From contig NW_026733929.1 of the NCBI RefSeq assembly GCF_028476545.1, positions 1 through 64,000 on the forward strand: a DNA stretch of 64,000 nucleotides. The letters run 5' to 3'. The notes below the pieces were generated by a model. It saw only the letters and a program-made list of their open reading frames with translations. It was not told the origin of the DNA and ran no database searches. Positions 34,824 to 45,550 of this stretch are shown here, piece after piece. This stretch comes from Physella acuta (lineage: Eukaryota > Mollusca > Gastropoda > Physidae). Positions within the stretch are counted from its first letter, which is position 1. Each line of letters starts with the position of its first letter. Made by a program: the position numbers and the translations under genes.

Positions 34824-37800
34824 ATTCATTCGTTCATTTGTTTATTTGTTCATTCGTACAGTCGAAAATTTATTTAAGATATTTTCAATAAAACAATTCA
34901 ATTTGTGTAAAGGCACTGCTTATATAACCAATTAATAGCTGCTGTTTTATACAAAAATAGAACTCATTAAACCTAGATTAGTTACTTACGCGTGAAGTCA
35001 AGATAAAGTTCTGAACCAATCAGAAAGTCCAGCCACCCCTGAGGTTTGTAGCCTCGTTCCAATATTAACGGGATTATTTTCCTTTTTTTCTTGTACGCGT
35101 ATTCAGCTTCTAGATGATTGCGAAAATTTTCAATTGATTAAAATAAAATACATGTTTTTAAAAACGTCCCTAAAAGAGTTTAGTACAAATATATTCACGT
35201 CATCACAATTGTGGGAAAACTATTTTTATATTTACACCATCACATAGCCTGACACACGTTGGTGGTTTTAATGAGCAATTAGCATGATTACTGTTTTACC
35301 TGAACGACAGTTCTGACTGTTGAAGTAGCTCTCCGACATGCAGATCAGTATTAGATCAGAACCTAGAATTCCTTCTGCCATCGCTTCCAGTGTCGAGCCC
35401 TCCATATTGACTTCATCAAACCAGAGACTTATGCCAGCTTCATCAAGCTCATCTCGAATCTAAAACGGTTTAAAACGGTCCGAATAAACTTGAACAGTAT
35501 AACAATATTATCATCATCCACCGCTGTCAATAATAATTATTTAAATAATATTGTTTCGATTTGTTATCAGAAGAATATGTGACTACAATAAAATAGCAAT
35601 TAGTAGCGAATTAAACTATGAGCAAACAATGCAATTGCATCTTACCTACCCTTGAGTTTAAAATATAATTTCTATTTCTGTCGGAACAAGTAATTAGTTT
35701 ATAATATCTCCAAAATAAAGCTATACATTTGAAATGAATGCTGATGGATAAATTTCATACATGAATCCATCACAAGGGATACTTGTCACGTAGACAAAAC
35801 CTTTCATTGACAACCTAAGTAACACGCTCATCAAAATTAGACTAGATGTGAATATTTCAAGCCTCTATATAGTTCGGTTTAATTTGTCAATCCCATACAA
35901 AAAAAATGTATTTGATCACATCACAATAGTTGGACTCAATTTGTTCGAAATAATTAATTTCAAGCAGGCCATTAAAATAAAACTTACAGACAATAAATAC
36001 TTCAACCTAATTATGATAATGTCTGTTAGAACAAAATGCTATTCACTTACGAGTGATTCGACTAAGAAAATATTTCATAAACTTAAAATATGTATTTTTT
36101 TAAATTTTTCGTATACAGAGTATAATGGAAATATTGTAATCGTGTAAAAAATAGAATTTAGACCTCCCTGAATATGTGTACACAATAACTTGAGTACTGT
36201 TACAGATAGGTTGACGAAATTTCATATTAAATTTGTATATAAATTTGGAGTTCTGCATCAGATTCTCGGCGATTTCAAAAGCCTATAACTTGAGTGCTGT
36301 TTCTGATAGATCTATGCTTTTTCACATATCAGTAAAAGGTCTAATTCTCTATTGTTTTTTTTTCCAAATTTTGAGTAATTTTGTGAAAATTTTGATTTCA
36401 ATTTTTTTGCACGATTACAATACTCCCTCTATACTTCGTATACGAGTAAGTAATGATAAAAAAACCTGAGATAATTTTAACGGATGTATGCGAGATAAGT
36501 CGGCCGATAGGTGCAAATGCCCTTTACAATGTACAGTAATCTCAACAACACTTAGTTCTAGTAACCCTATATCTAATTTATGCCTACACTTTTTTTTACT
36601 TATGTCTGCCTACTGACATAAATGTCACCAGTGTTTCTTTCAGACATTTCTCTCAGGCGAGAGGACTCAAAACTTATAGGTGAGGTAGGGGGACTTGGTT
36701 AAAGTATGTATTCTCTATATAATTTTTTTTTCTTTTTCGCCTGGGTGGACGTGCTCACACACAAATGCTCGCGCGTACACACACAACTAAAAGAAACTCT
36801 GAATGATCAACGTCTATCTAATAACTATAGCTAAACACTAAATCTAATGTTCGTTTGACTTTGTTCTCTTTCTTTAGGAATACACATATGTGCCCAATAC
36901 CTTGAGTACGATTTCTTTTTGAGCCCAGCTGTAGCTGATCATCACACGCCCACCTGCGTGGCTTCTGGAATTTGTTTTGGCTGGCAAGCAAAAAATCATT
37001 ACAAAAATGCAGCGTTTATTATTTTTATTTGTTTTAGTTAATTGGTCGGGGTACGTTACCATTGCCTTTTTTCAAGGAATGCCCACACACAGTCTCCAAA
37101 ACTGGAGAGTTGATTTTTAAATTTCAGGATAGAAGTGAATGGAAAATAAGAACAAATCACACTCGGCGTTTTCGAGTCGGTAAAGCTCAATGTTGCTAAA
37201 CCGAAAAGTCTCGAGTTCGAACCTTCGGGCAGATGAGGCTTGTTAGCTGGGGACAGCCACTCTACTAGGAGAAACAACTCCAAAATTAAACAACTGCTGT
37301 CTTGTAGTTTGTTCTTGGTTGGATAATGGCTATGGAAGCAAATCCAAAAAGAAAAGTAGGCTGAAATCGGAGTCAATGGCCACAATGGCGCATAACCAGT
37401 TGACATGTATCCTTAATTGTGTTGGAGGGGGATCCCTTCCAACACTAAAATTAAGAACGAAGAAGAAGAAGAAGACAGATCTTAGAATAGTTAAATGAAT
37501 GTTTTCCCGTGGAATATTTTTAATCATTGATATAGACAGAATCAAAGTGCTTAGAAATCCAGATTGCTCATACTAGAGATTGCATAATTCCTGAAATCAT
37601 CCGTTCACAACATGTAAACAGCGCGAACTAAGAAAGTAGTTCTTTATCCCATAAGGAAATAGTTCTTCATCCCACACAAAAAATTGTTCTTCATCCCATA
37701 AGGAAATAGTTCTTCATCCCATAAGAAAATAGTTCTTCATCCCATAAGAAAATAGTTCTTCATCCCATAAGAAAATAGTTCTTCATCCCATAAGAAAATA

Positions 37801-40198
37801 GTTCTTCATCCCATAAGAAAATAGTTCTTCATCCCATAAGAAAATAGTTCTTCATCCCATAAGAAAATAATTCTTCATCCCATAAGAAAATAGTTCTTCA
37901 TCCCATAAGAAAATAGTTCTTCATCCCATAAGAAAATAGTTCTTCATCCCATAAGAAAATAGTTCTTCATCCCATAAGAAAATAGTTCTTCATCCCATAA
38001 GAAAATAGTTCTTCATCCCATAAGAAAATAGTTCTTCATCCCATAAGATGTTTTACCTGATCTTATTCTATCTGATATCTCGTTGATCTCCCACAGAACG
38101 CCCTTTGCAGCTCTTTCTATGACTTCATTTTTACTTTTAGATAGTTGTTTGGTAGAAGAAATTTAATATTTTTAGAATCAAGTTTTAGAATCAAGTTGCA
38201 GATCCAGAGAATTTGAAAATAATTTGTTGAGTTTAAGGCTACATTTGTATTTATTTTCATCAAGCCTAAGTTATAACCCGATGTTTCACTTTCGTAAGAC
38301 AAACATTGATCGGCTGTACAGGAACTCCGTGATCGATTTTTGACAGCCCCACTTTATAGTTTTTTTGTTTACAAAACTTTGCAGATCAAGTTTTTAAATA
38401 ACAATGCAAATTTAAACAATATGACCTAGTTTTTCTTTATTTAGCTTACAATGTGTACAATAAATTATGGCGGCCTATCGAATAGCAGGATGCCATTTTT
38501 TTATGTCGCCATCACACGTGAAAACCAAATTGTTTTTGCTTTTTTTTTAAAATTTTTATTTAGTTACCGAAAATATTAAAAACATCAGATACATCCAATC
38601 TTTAGTAAAGTCCGAAAAAAACTAGACAGGCAGGATGTTATAACCATATTAATTGTAACTAATTTATGAACCTCTCAAATACCTTTGAGACTTTTCTCGC
38701 TGGTGTCCATTGAATAGGCAAGATTTACAGGGGAGAAAACCCCATCAAATGCACTGTGAACGAACCAGTAATTACTTTGTTGAGTTTGAAAATACTTTGA
38801 CCCGATTGTAAACCGTACACTGGTCATGTAAGTTTGGATTATATCAGACGTAGAGCTTTAACATCCCAAGGTAACTGTATTGTAGAGCTAAATATTTGTA
38901 AAATTTAAAAAAAACAACACAAAGCACAGTTTGGCCATACTAACTTTGCTGCTTGCGTCCGCTACTCACTCAGAAATACATCGAGCTTTTATGCAATTTT
39001 AAGATCTTTTTTGAGAATATACATATAATTTTAACATACAGCTTCAATTTTAATATAGTTTTTAGCGCAATTTCCATACTGGGGGATTGCGATTATTAAC
39101 TCGTCATTTCTGGATGGATGGATGGATGTGTGTCCGCAGCTTTACCGAAGCAATATCGAGGACTAGTTCCAAAGCAAATATGCTAAGCAAGTTCCGAGGA
39201 TGAACATAGGTCAAAAAACATCCCGGAATTCCTTCCTGCATTTCCCGGAAAAGCCAAAAAACCTCGAAAAAATGCAGTTTTTGGTCCATATCTCGGCAAC
39301 CAGACCACTTAGCGACTTGAAACATTTACCAATCGATTCCTGCCATAATTTAGAACAATATTGCCGAAGAAAGTTTTCAAAAATATATTTCGTTCGGTCA
39401 CAAATTTTTTTAAAAAATTACATAAACACCTACAAAACGATCGTTCTCCTAGCTTGAACGCACCCCAGCATTGTACGTCTTGTGTTTTGTCCCCGTGTGT
39501 GCTTTACGCTACGACAGAGCTATTTTTAGATAACGTAAGGAAATTGCGCTTAAATTGTCACTAGACTTTTTATTAACTTGTTTTTTAAATGTATAAATCC
39601 TAACTATTCTTCAAAAACAATTGAAAGCAAAATTGCCCACTCAAAAACTGGAATTGAATCGGACACTGGTAAAAGTATACATTTTCTATACAAACTCTAT
39701 TTCGAAGAGATGCATGAAAGAAACACAGGTTAACGGAAAAATGCAAAAACCGGAATTCTATAGAATTCACGAAAAGATTCGGCGAAGCACAAAATAAATT
39801 AGATTTCATAGTTTGCCCAGGCAAAATATGTGATAAATATATTGTAAGCATTTCCTACTTTGAATAAAAACCGCACGCATTAAACATACAATAAAATTCC
39901 TGCACTTCACACATTACCGGTCCATGTATATAGACTAAGATTGTAATGTGTTATATGTTATGAAGAGGGGAGCCAAGAGTATAGGTCTACTACTGACTGA
40001 CACTTGTAACCTGATTGCAGTTAAGACCTGGGATAAATAAGGACATAACTAGGATTTAACAAGAAACATATTATTACGATAATGCACATAGTTTTATTTA
40101 CCTTTAGGTTTTACGTTTGGTTTGAGCTGTTTAAAAGCAAAAACGCCTTTCATTGCTGTAGCAGTTCCTGCCAACGAACTTTTATAGTTCGCATACAT
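34641..40198 (-). CDS. TIR-domain gene, short paralogue of the ARM-TIR gene, possibly damaged
   Basis: Supported exons: 40102-40198 (MYANYKSSL...GVFAFKQ, aligning with the first exon of the next gene), a segment ending at 38057 ([16 protein letters not shown]), 36901-36980 ([16 protein letters not shown]), 35300-35459, 34990-35109 and 34641-34720 (C terminus with stop). From 36980 on, exon lengths (80, 160, 120) and phases are identical to the ARM-TIR gene. The TIR domain has [49 protein letters not shown] (the family Glu is present) and a short lysine-rich tail. No armadillo exons are found between 38.1 and 40.1 kb, and no clean acceptor is seen for the segment ending at 38057; its frame has a stop shortly upstream. 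It is either a TIR-only paralogue using exons I cannot place or a gene that has lost its ARM part. The last acceptor sits right after a long AT tract. Confidence 0.66.
34738..34820. repeat. (AT)n microsatellite at a splice acceptor
   Basis: About 41 AT units ending only about 17 bp from the acceptor of the last exon of the short TIR gene. Confidence 0.95.
35470..36100. other. intron of short TIR gene
   Basis: AT-rich; no exon seen. Confidence 0.4.
36108..36450. mobile_element. inverted-repeat element with TCGTATACAGAGTATA ends
   Basis: The left arm TCGTATACAGAGTATAATGG with ATATTGTAATCGTG is inverted at the right end (CACGATTACAATACTCCCTC then TATACTTCGTATACGA). The inner part has two related phrases (ATAACTTGAGTACTGTTACA and ATAACTTGAGTGCTGTTTCT). 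The superfamily is not clear. Confidence 0.6.
36629..36801 (+). mobile_element. MITE of the GTTTCTTCCAG family, diverged
   Basis: Ends CAGTGTTTCTTTCAGAC and AAAAGAAACTCTG; the G runs are eroded to CAGGCGAGAGG and GGTGAGGTAGG. Confidence 0.6.
37165..37475 (+). mobile_element. GAA-tailed SINE
   Basis: The head GTCGGTAAAGCTCAATGTTG, a CTCGAGTTCGAACC B-box-like phrase and the tail ATTAAGAACGAAGAAGAAG. About 310 bp, closely matched by 62355-62665. Confidence 0.75.
37630..38050. repeat. 23-bp minisatellite abutting an exon donor
   Basis: About 17 units of TTCTTCATCCCATAAGAAAA (plus TAG). On minus the array starts about 8 bases after the donor at 38056 of the short TIR gene, so it fills the start of the intron. 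Confidence 0.9.
38310..40080. other. region where ARM exons of the short TIR gene would be expected
   Basis: No armadillo exon is visible. There is a GGAT tetranucleotide run at 39112-39127 and a MITE-like fragment at about 39660-39730 (GGACACTGGTAAAAGTATAC, GATGCATGAAAGAAACAC). Otherwise AT-rich. Confidence 0.45.
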
Positions 40199-40732
40199 GA
40201 TGACTCTTTTTCTCTCGCTGTAAGGAGCAAATTGTAGATTTTGTTATTATTTTAATTTGCATTAACATGCATTGTGACTTTAAATTTAAATTCATAAAGT
40301 CATCATGTCGATTTAAGTTGATAAAAGGAAGGTCGACGTTTCTCTGCTCTCCAAGTGTGGTAAAGTCGTGGATGTTAATGAAAACAAAGATATGTCGACT
40401 TACTTTTTATCCTCATATGAAAATTTACACAGAAAATTTTACAGTACACGCCATATTAAAAAATCTTCTGAGGTTGATTTCTAAAAGTTTACCTATTTAT
40501 ATGTCTGTGCAAGCGCATAACGAAACAGTCAGTCGAGTATGTACATGGCGGCAACCGGTTAAAAGGTTACGAATTCCGGTTTTGACGTGATTCCCCCAGC
40601 CCAAACAAGCTTTACATTTTTTTACAGTATCGAATATATGTTGATTCGTACATTGATCGATAAAGAATAAGTCATTCATTTTATGAATATTAAGTTAAGC
40701 TTTACACTTGCTTTGATATACGTTTAGCGTTT

Positions 40733-40842
<110 letters not shown>

Positions 40843-40859
40843 TTTTTCTATCTATATAT

Positions 40860-41400
40860 ATTAAGTAATGTGTGTGTGTTTGTCCATTTGTATGTCTTTA
40901 TGCATTACTACACCTTTCATGAGATCGCCTTGAAACTGGGGAAGTTGTTGAGAATACTCCTGGGGAGGTATCTGCCCAAAAAATTCAATTTCGCACTGGC
41001 GACGCCTCAGCAATGTGCGATTTGGCGCCTCGGGCTATCACGTGAGCGCTATGGCACCAATGTTCGTTTTAAACAGTAAGATAGACTATGCATAAGATGG
41101 TGTATTAGAGTCATTCACCAAATTGAATCGGGCGTGTGCAAAATTTCAGCTAAATATCTCAAGTATTGTTTGAGTTATAGTGATTTAACTGGTAAGATTT
41201 TGTTAAAAAGTATCATTTTGAGAAAAACGCTACTATGTGAAAAATATACTAAAATTGGAAAAAAACGAGAAAAAAATGAAAACTATACAAAAAAAGTCAT
41301 TTTTAAAACCTCACAGTTACATAAATTGCATCTGGAGCCTCTTACATAACAATATGAACATCGTTTTAAGTTAGTTTTTAATTTTTATGTTGCCAAATGT
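40860..41400 (+). repeat. dispersed repeat related to part of the nested element at 44.75 kb
   Basis: ATGCATTACTACACCTTTCA, GATCGCCTTGAAACTGGGG and AAGTTGTTGAGAATACTCC parallel ATGCATTACTGCATCATTCA, AATCGCCATGAAAACTTGGG and AAGCTGTTGAGTACAGCC at 44.75-44.83 kb. Both are near AT tracts. Confidence 0.55.
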
Positions 41401-42010
41401 TGCTTAATGTAGGTGCATTACGTTATTACTCTAATTAATAAAAAAAAAACTAGCAATACGTAACTAGGCAAAATAATAATACAATAATGTTCAGAATTGT
41501 ATGTAGTTTCAGAAACAATAGAATTTGAAAAAATCAACATTTCTGACTTAAATATGTAATATGGGGGGTTTAACCTGCCCTTAACAAGTGAAATGTTGAG
41601 CTAGAAACTAGATATCGTATTTAAAGATTTGAATCTGAAATTATTTTTTTTATTTTTTTTTATTTTTTTTTTTTTATGGAGAGATGCTAGACAAAAAGTT
41701 ATAACTTCAAGGGTGAGAACTTTGAAGTTTTAAGATAAATATCAAGGCTAATTTAAATATTAAAGTTACATGATTGTTAAACAATAATTAAGATCGAAAT
41801 AGTGTTAATGATTGGAATTTGAGATTTAGGCACTTGTTAGAACTTTATTGTTTGAAAAGGTTAAGTTAAATTTAATTTTATAATTGTATTACTTTATAAT
41901 TATTTTAATTATTTTATAATTATTTTATAGTTGCATTAGACACAACATTCTACAACAATTTGTTACATTATATGAATCTAAACAGAAATATGCAACCGTT
42001 TTGTTTTATA
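41400..42010. other. intergenic, nothing recognised
   Basis: AT-rich with T runs near 41645-41675. Confidence 0.4.
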
Positions 42011-42075
42011 TGTGTGCAGATCAGTGGCGGAACTAGAAAAAATGGGCCACCCCGCAAAAAAATTTTTTGGGCCCC

Positions 42076-42077
<2 letters not shown>

Positions 42078-42154
<77 letters not shown>
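42078..42154. repeat. (AT)n tract in the outer element
   Basis: Pure AT repeat just inside the left terminal repeat; the equivalent tract in the inner copy is at 45480-45548. Confidence 0.95.
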
Positions 42155-42155
<1 letters not shown>

Positions 42156-42496
42156 CAAGGTTCGCTCTCAATTTTAAAAAAATTCCATCTGGTACACGAT
42201 TAAATCAGAGGTTTTCCAACACACGAGCTGGCCCCTTTCTAAATCTAGTCCAACACACCAAACTGAGGCTTTCATCAAAACGTTACTAACCGTGTGCCCT
42301 GTTTTCCAGAAGTTGAATTAAATGTTAACAATGTCGGCAGTTCATTTCTTGGATCTTAGGGCGCGGGTTTGTCCACACTACCAACTAGACACGCCAAGGC
42401 ATGCTGTAAATCCCTCTGCGACGGCCCAGGTGTCAGGGGAGTCACGGGGCTCTTGGAGCTACCGGTTACATTACTGCACGGGTGATGGGTGTGACA

Positions 42497-42570
42497 CATT
42501 GTTTCTTCCGGCAGAGCTCCCCCCCCCCCCTCCCCTCCCCCGAAAACAGTCTACCCTGGAAGAAACATTG
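42497..42570. mobile_element. small G-run MITE carried within the outer hAT-like copy
   Basis: Ends CATTGTTTCTTCCGG and CTGGAAGAAACATTG, flanked by GTGTGACA and GTGCGACA (7 of 8). It entered before the host element duplicated, since the inner copy has it too (45066-45137). Confidence 0.75.
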
Positions 42571-45065
42571 GTGCGACACCTAATTAGATTTAGTCATCGA
42601 GTGTTGTAGCGAGACTTATTCCTAGTGTTGTGGGAACTTTTAAACGACTGTCTGTGGGGGCCAACTTGCTCATATGTGATGCGCTCAGGATGACACTGAC
42701 GCCGGTTGTATTCAAGTAGTAACCTCATCCGCTTATGCAGGATCACGGGGCGCTAAATCACATATTTCCGTTAGGAGTCCCCACTCAAATATGTACAAAT
42801 GTTAGGCCTATGACAGAAACCTTTGCGGGGCTGTACTCAACAGCTTCCCAAGTTTTCATGGCGATTGGGTGAATGATGCAGTCAGGGGCGGAACTACAGT
42901 GCCGCCAGACCCCGCAATGCGGGGGGGCCCAGACCAACTGGGGGCCCAAAAATCCTGGCTAAATTATTTTTAAAAAATTTAAAAAAAAAAAAAATAGGTG
43001 GAGGTCGAGTTATCTTTCTTCTACAGTTACAAACAAACACGATAGTCGGCAAACGTCTTTGAGAAAAATGCACTGACTATAGCTCGAGAGACCGCCAGAC
43101 ATATAGACAACTTCAAAGACGAAGCATCTGAAATTTGACTGTGCCGGTACGCTTTGAAATCGGGCTGGGGAAATGTTGCGGCGAGGCGACTATCCTGGTC
43201 TTCTAGACGATCGGAAAAAGTCGGCACTATTGATGTAGATGTTTATCGGCGCTTTCTTGTCCCCTTCCCTTCCCAACTCTCTCCCCCCCTCCCCCCTACC
43301 CCTCACTTCTACCCCTCACCACACCCTTACTCTTACAATAAGATGTAATGCATAGATTAACGAACCGTCTATGAACTGTAAACTGACCACTTCTGCACAT
43401 TTTGTTAAAGACACTAGTCAGTAGTTGTTCATTTACCTGATGAACAGGGGCGGAACTACAGTCCCGCCAGAACCCGCAATGCGCGGGGGGGGGAGGCCGT
43501 TTAGGGGCCCACGGCTGACCAAATTTTTTTTTTTTTTAATTTTGAATTTAATTTTTGCCTTAATATTTGGTTTGTAAAAGAAAAACACTGTAGCTGCGGT
43601 ACGATTATCTTTATTTTACAGTCACTATACCACGCTCTTTCGCAAAAGATAAAATCCATTACACAAACTACAGTGTAAAATATAGGCAACTCTTCAAATT
43701 TTGAATGACTTCTTTGACTCGTTGCCCCCCCCCTCCCTTTGATAGCTAAATAGAGGACACGTAACTGTTTGACCGATCCTCCAAAGTATACTGTGGCGGA
43801 TAGGGCAGGGGATGGGGACCAAAAAGGGGGTTAAAAAATTGTCGACAAATTCTTTACATATTTAAAACAGTTATTTATAGTTGTATTTTTTAACCATCGT
43901 CAAGGCCGAGTTCTATTTCCCTACAATCAAACACACGCTGTCGCCGGCAAAATTCTTTTTAAAAAAAACAACAAAGTCCATAGCACGAAAAGCCGCTACA
44001 TATGAAGTGGGCTTTCAATACTTTCATGATGCGCGGTTCGTTTTTGCGGCATTGGTCGGGGACCCGAAATCCATTGTACATTTTTCAATGTTAATATGTG
44101 TTTGTGATAGTGGTTGAATTTGTATCCTGTACTATCTTGTATCGTACAAATAATTTAAAAAAAATAATATAATACTAGAAACTTCAGTTTTATATACGTT
44201 TACTTGTTTTTGATTTTACAAGAAATATAGTAAACTTTTAAGGCCTATACTTCAAATTATCTCCCCTGAGTAAGTTTTACAATGGGCGATGCTGACGTAC
44301 ATAGATCAAGGCGTTTTGTTGTCCCTTTCAAGTTTTTTCCCGAGCCGACCCCTATCCCATCCCTCTTTCTCAACCTCACAAGTATCGAGGAGATAAATGT
44401 ATCGTTTATGAACTACTTCCTAACCGTACGATTCACCACTTCAGCACATTTTGTCAGACACTAGACAGCACTAGATCTAGTCAACACATATTAATTTACT
44501 TTCATAGTATTAGGCACATCTAATTCACAAAACAGGGCAGGTAAGATTATTTTTTATATAATTATTTAGAAATTAATTAGAACGTTTAGAATTAATTGAA
44601 CATTATTAATAGTCATTGAGGTGGGGGTGTGTGAGGGTCTGGCTTTTTGTTAATCCCCCCCTCCCCTAAATCAGAAGGTTATCCAACGCGTGACCTGGCC
44701 ACATACAGTTGTACATGTGAAAAACATTTTTCTCTCTAATATTATTATGCATTACTGCATCATTCACCCAATCGCCATGAAAACTTGGGAAGCTGTTGAG
44801 TACAGCCCCGCAAAGGTTTCTGTCATAGGCCTAACATTTGTACATATTTGAGTGGGGACTCCTAACGGAAATATGTGATTTAGCGCCCCGTGATCCTGCA
44901 TAAGCGGATGAGGTTACTACTTGAATACAACCGGCGTCAGTGTCATCCTGAGCGCATCACATATGAGCAAGTTGGCCCCCACAGACAGTCGTTTAAAAGT
45001 TCCCACAACACTAGGAATAAGTCTCGCTACAACACTCGATGACTAAATCTAATTAGGTGTCGCAC

Positions 45066-45137
45066 CAATGTTTCTTCCAGGGTAGACTGTTTTCGGGGGA
45101 GGGGAGGGGGGGGGGAGCTCTGCCGGAAGAAACAATG
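45066..45137. mobile_element. same small MITE in the inner hAT-like copy
   Basis: Reverse-complement counterpart of 42497-42570 at the matching internal position. Confidence 0.75.
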
Positions 45138-45478
45138 TGTCACACCCATCACCCGTGCAGTAATGTAACCGGTAGCTCCAAGAGCCCCGTGACTCCCCTG
45201 ACACCTGGGCCGTCGCAGAGGGATTTACAGCATGCCTTGGCGTGTCTAGTTGGTAGTGTGGACAAACCCGCGCCCTAAGATCCAAGAAATGAACTGCCGA
45301 CATTGTTAACATTTAATTCAACTTCTGGAAAACAGGGCACACGGTTAGTAACGTTTTGATGAAAGCCTCAGTTTGGTGTGTTGGACTAGATTTAGAAAGG
45401 GGCCAGCTCGTGTGTTGGAAAACCTCTGATTTATTCGTGTACCAGATGGAATTTTTTTAAAATTGAGAGCGAACCTTG

Positions 45479-45479
<1 letters not shown>

Positions 45480-45548
<69 letters not shown>
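45480..45548. repeat. (AT)n tract in the inner element
   Basis: Counterpart of 42078-42154; slightly shorter, as expected for a slipping repeat. Confidence 0.95.

Positions 45549-45550
<2 letters not shown>

Noticed and set aside
37056-37406. Frame shared with 62327-62593
   Set aside because: The similarity is nucleotide-level SINE identity, not a conserved protein.
38691-38766. Possible exon on minus ([15 protein letters not shown]) in the short TIR gene
   Set aside because: Acceptor and donor exist, but the phase does not fit the first exon and there is no match in the neighbouring paralogue.
41960-42289. Frames with Ile-Tyr repeats
   Set aside because: AT microsatellite translated; same for 34641-34829 beyond the last TIR exon and 45345-45602.
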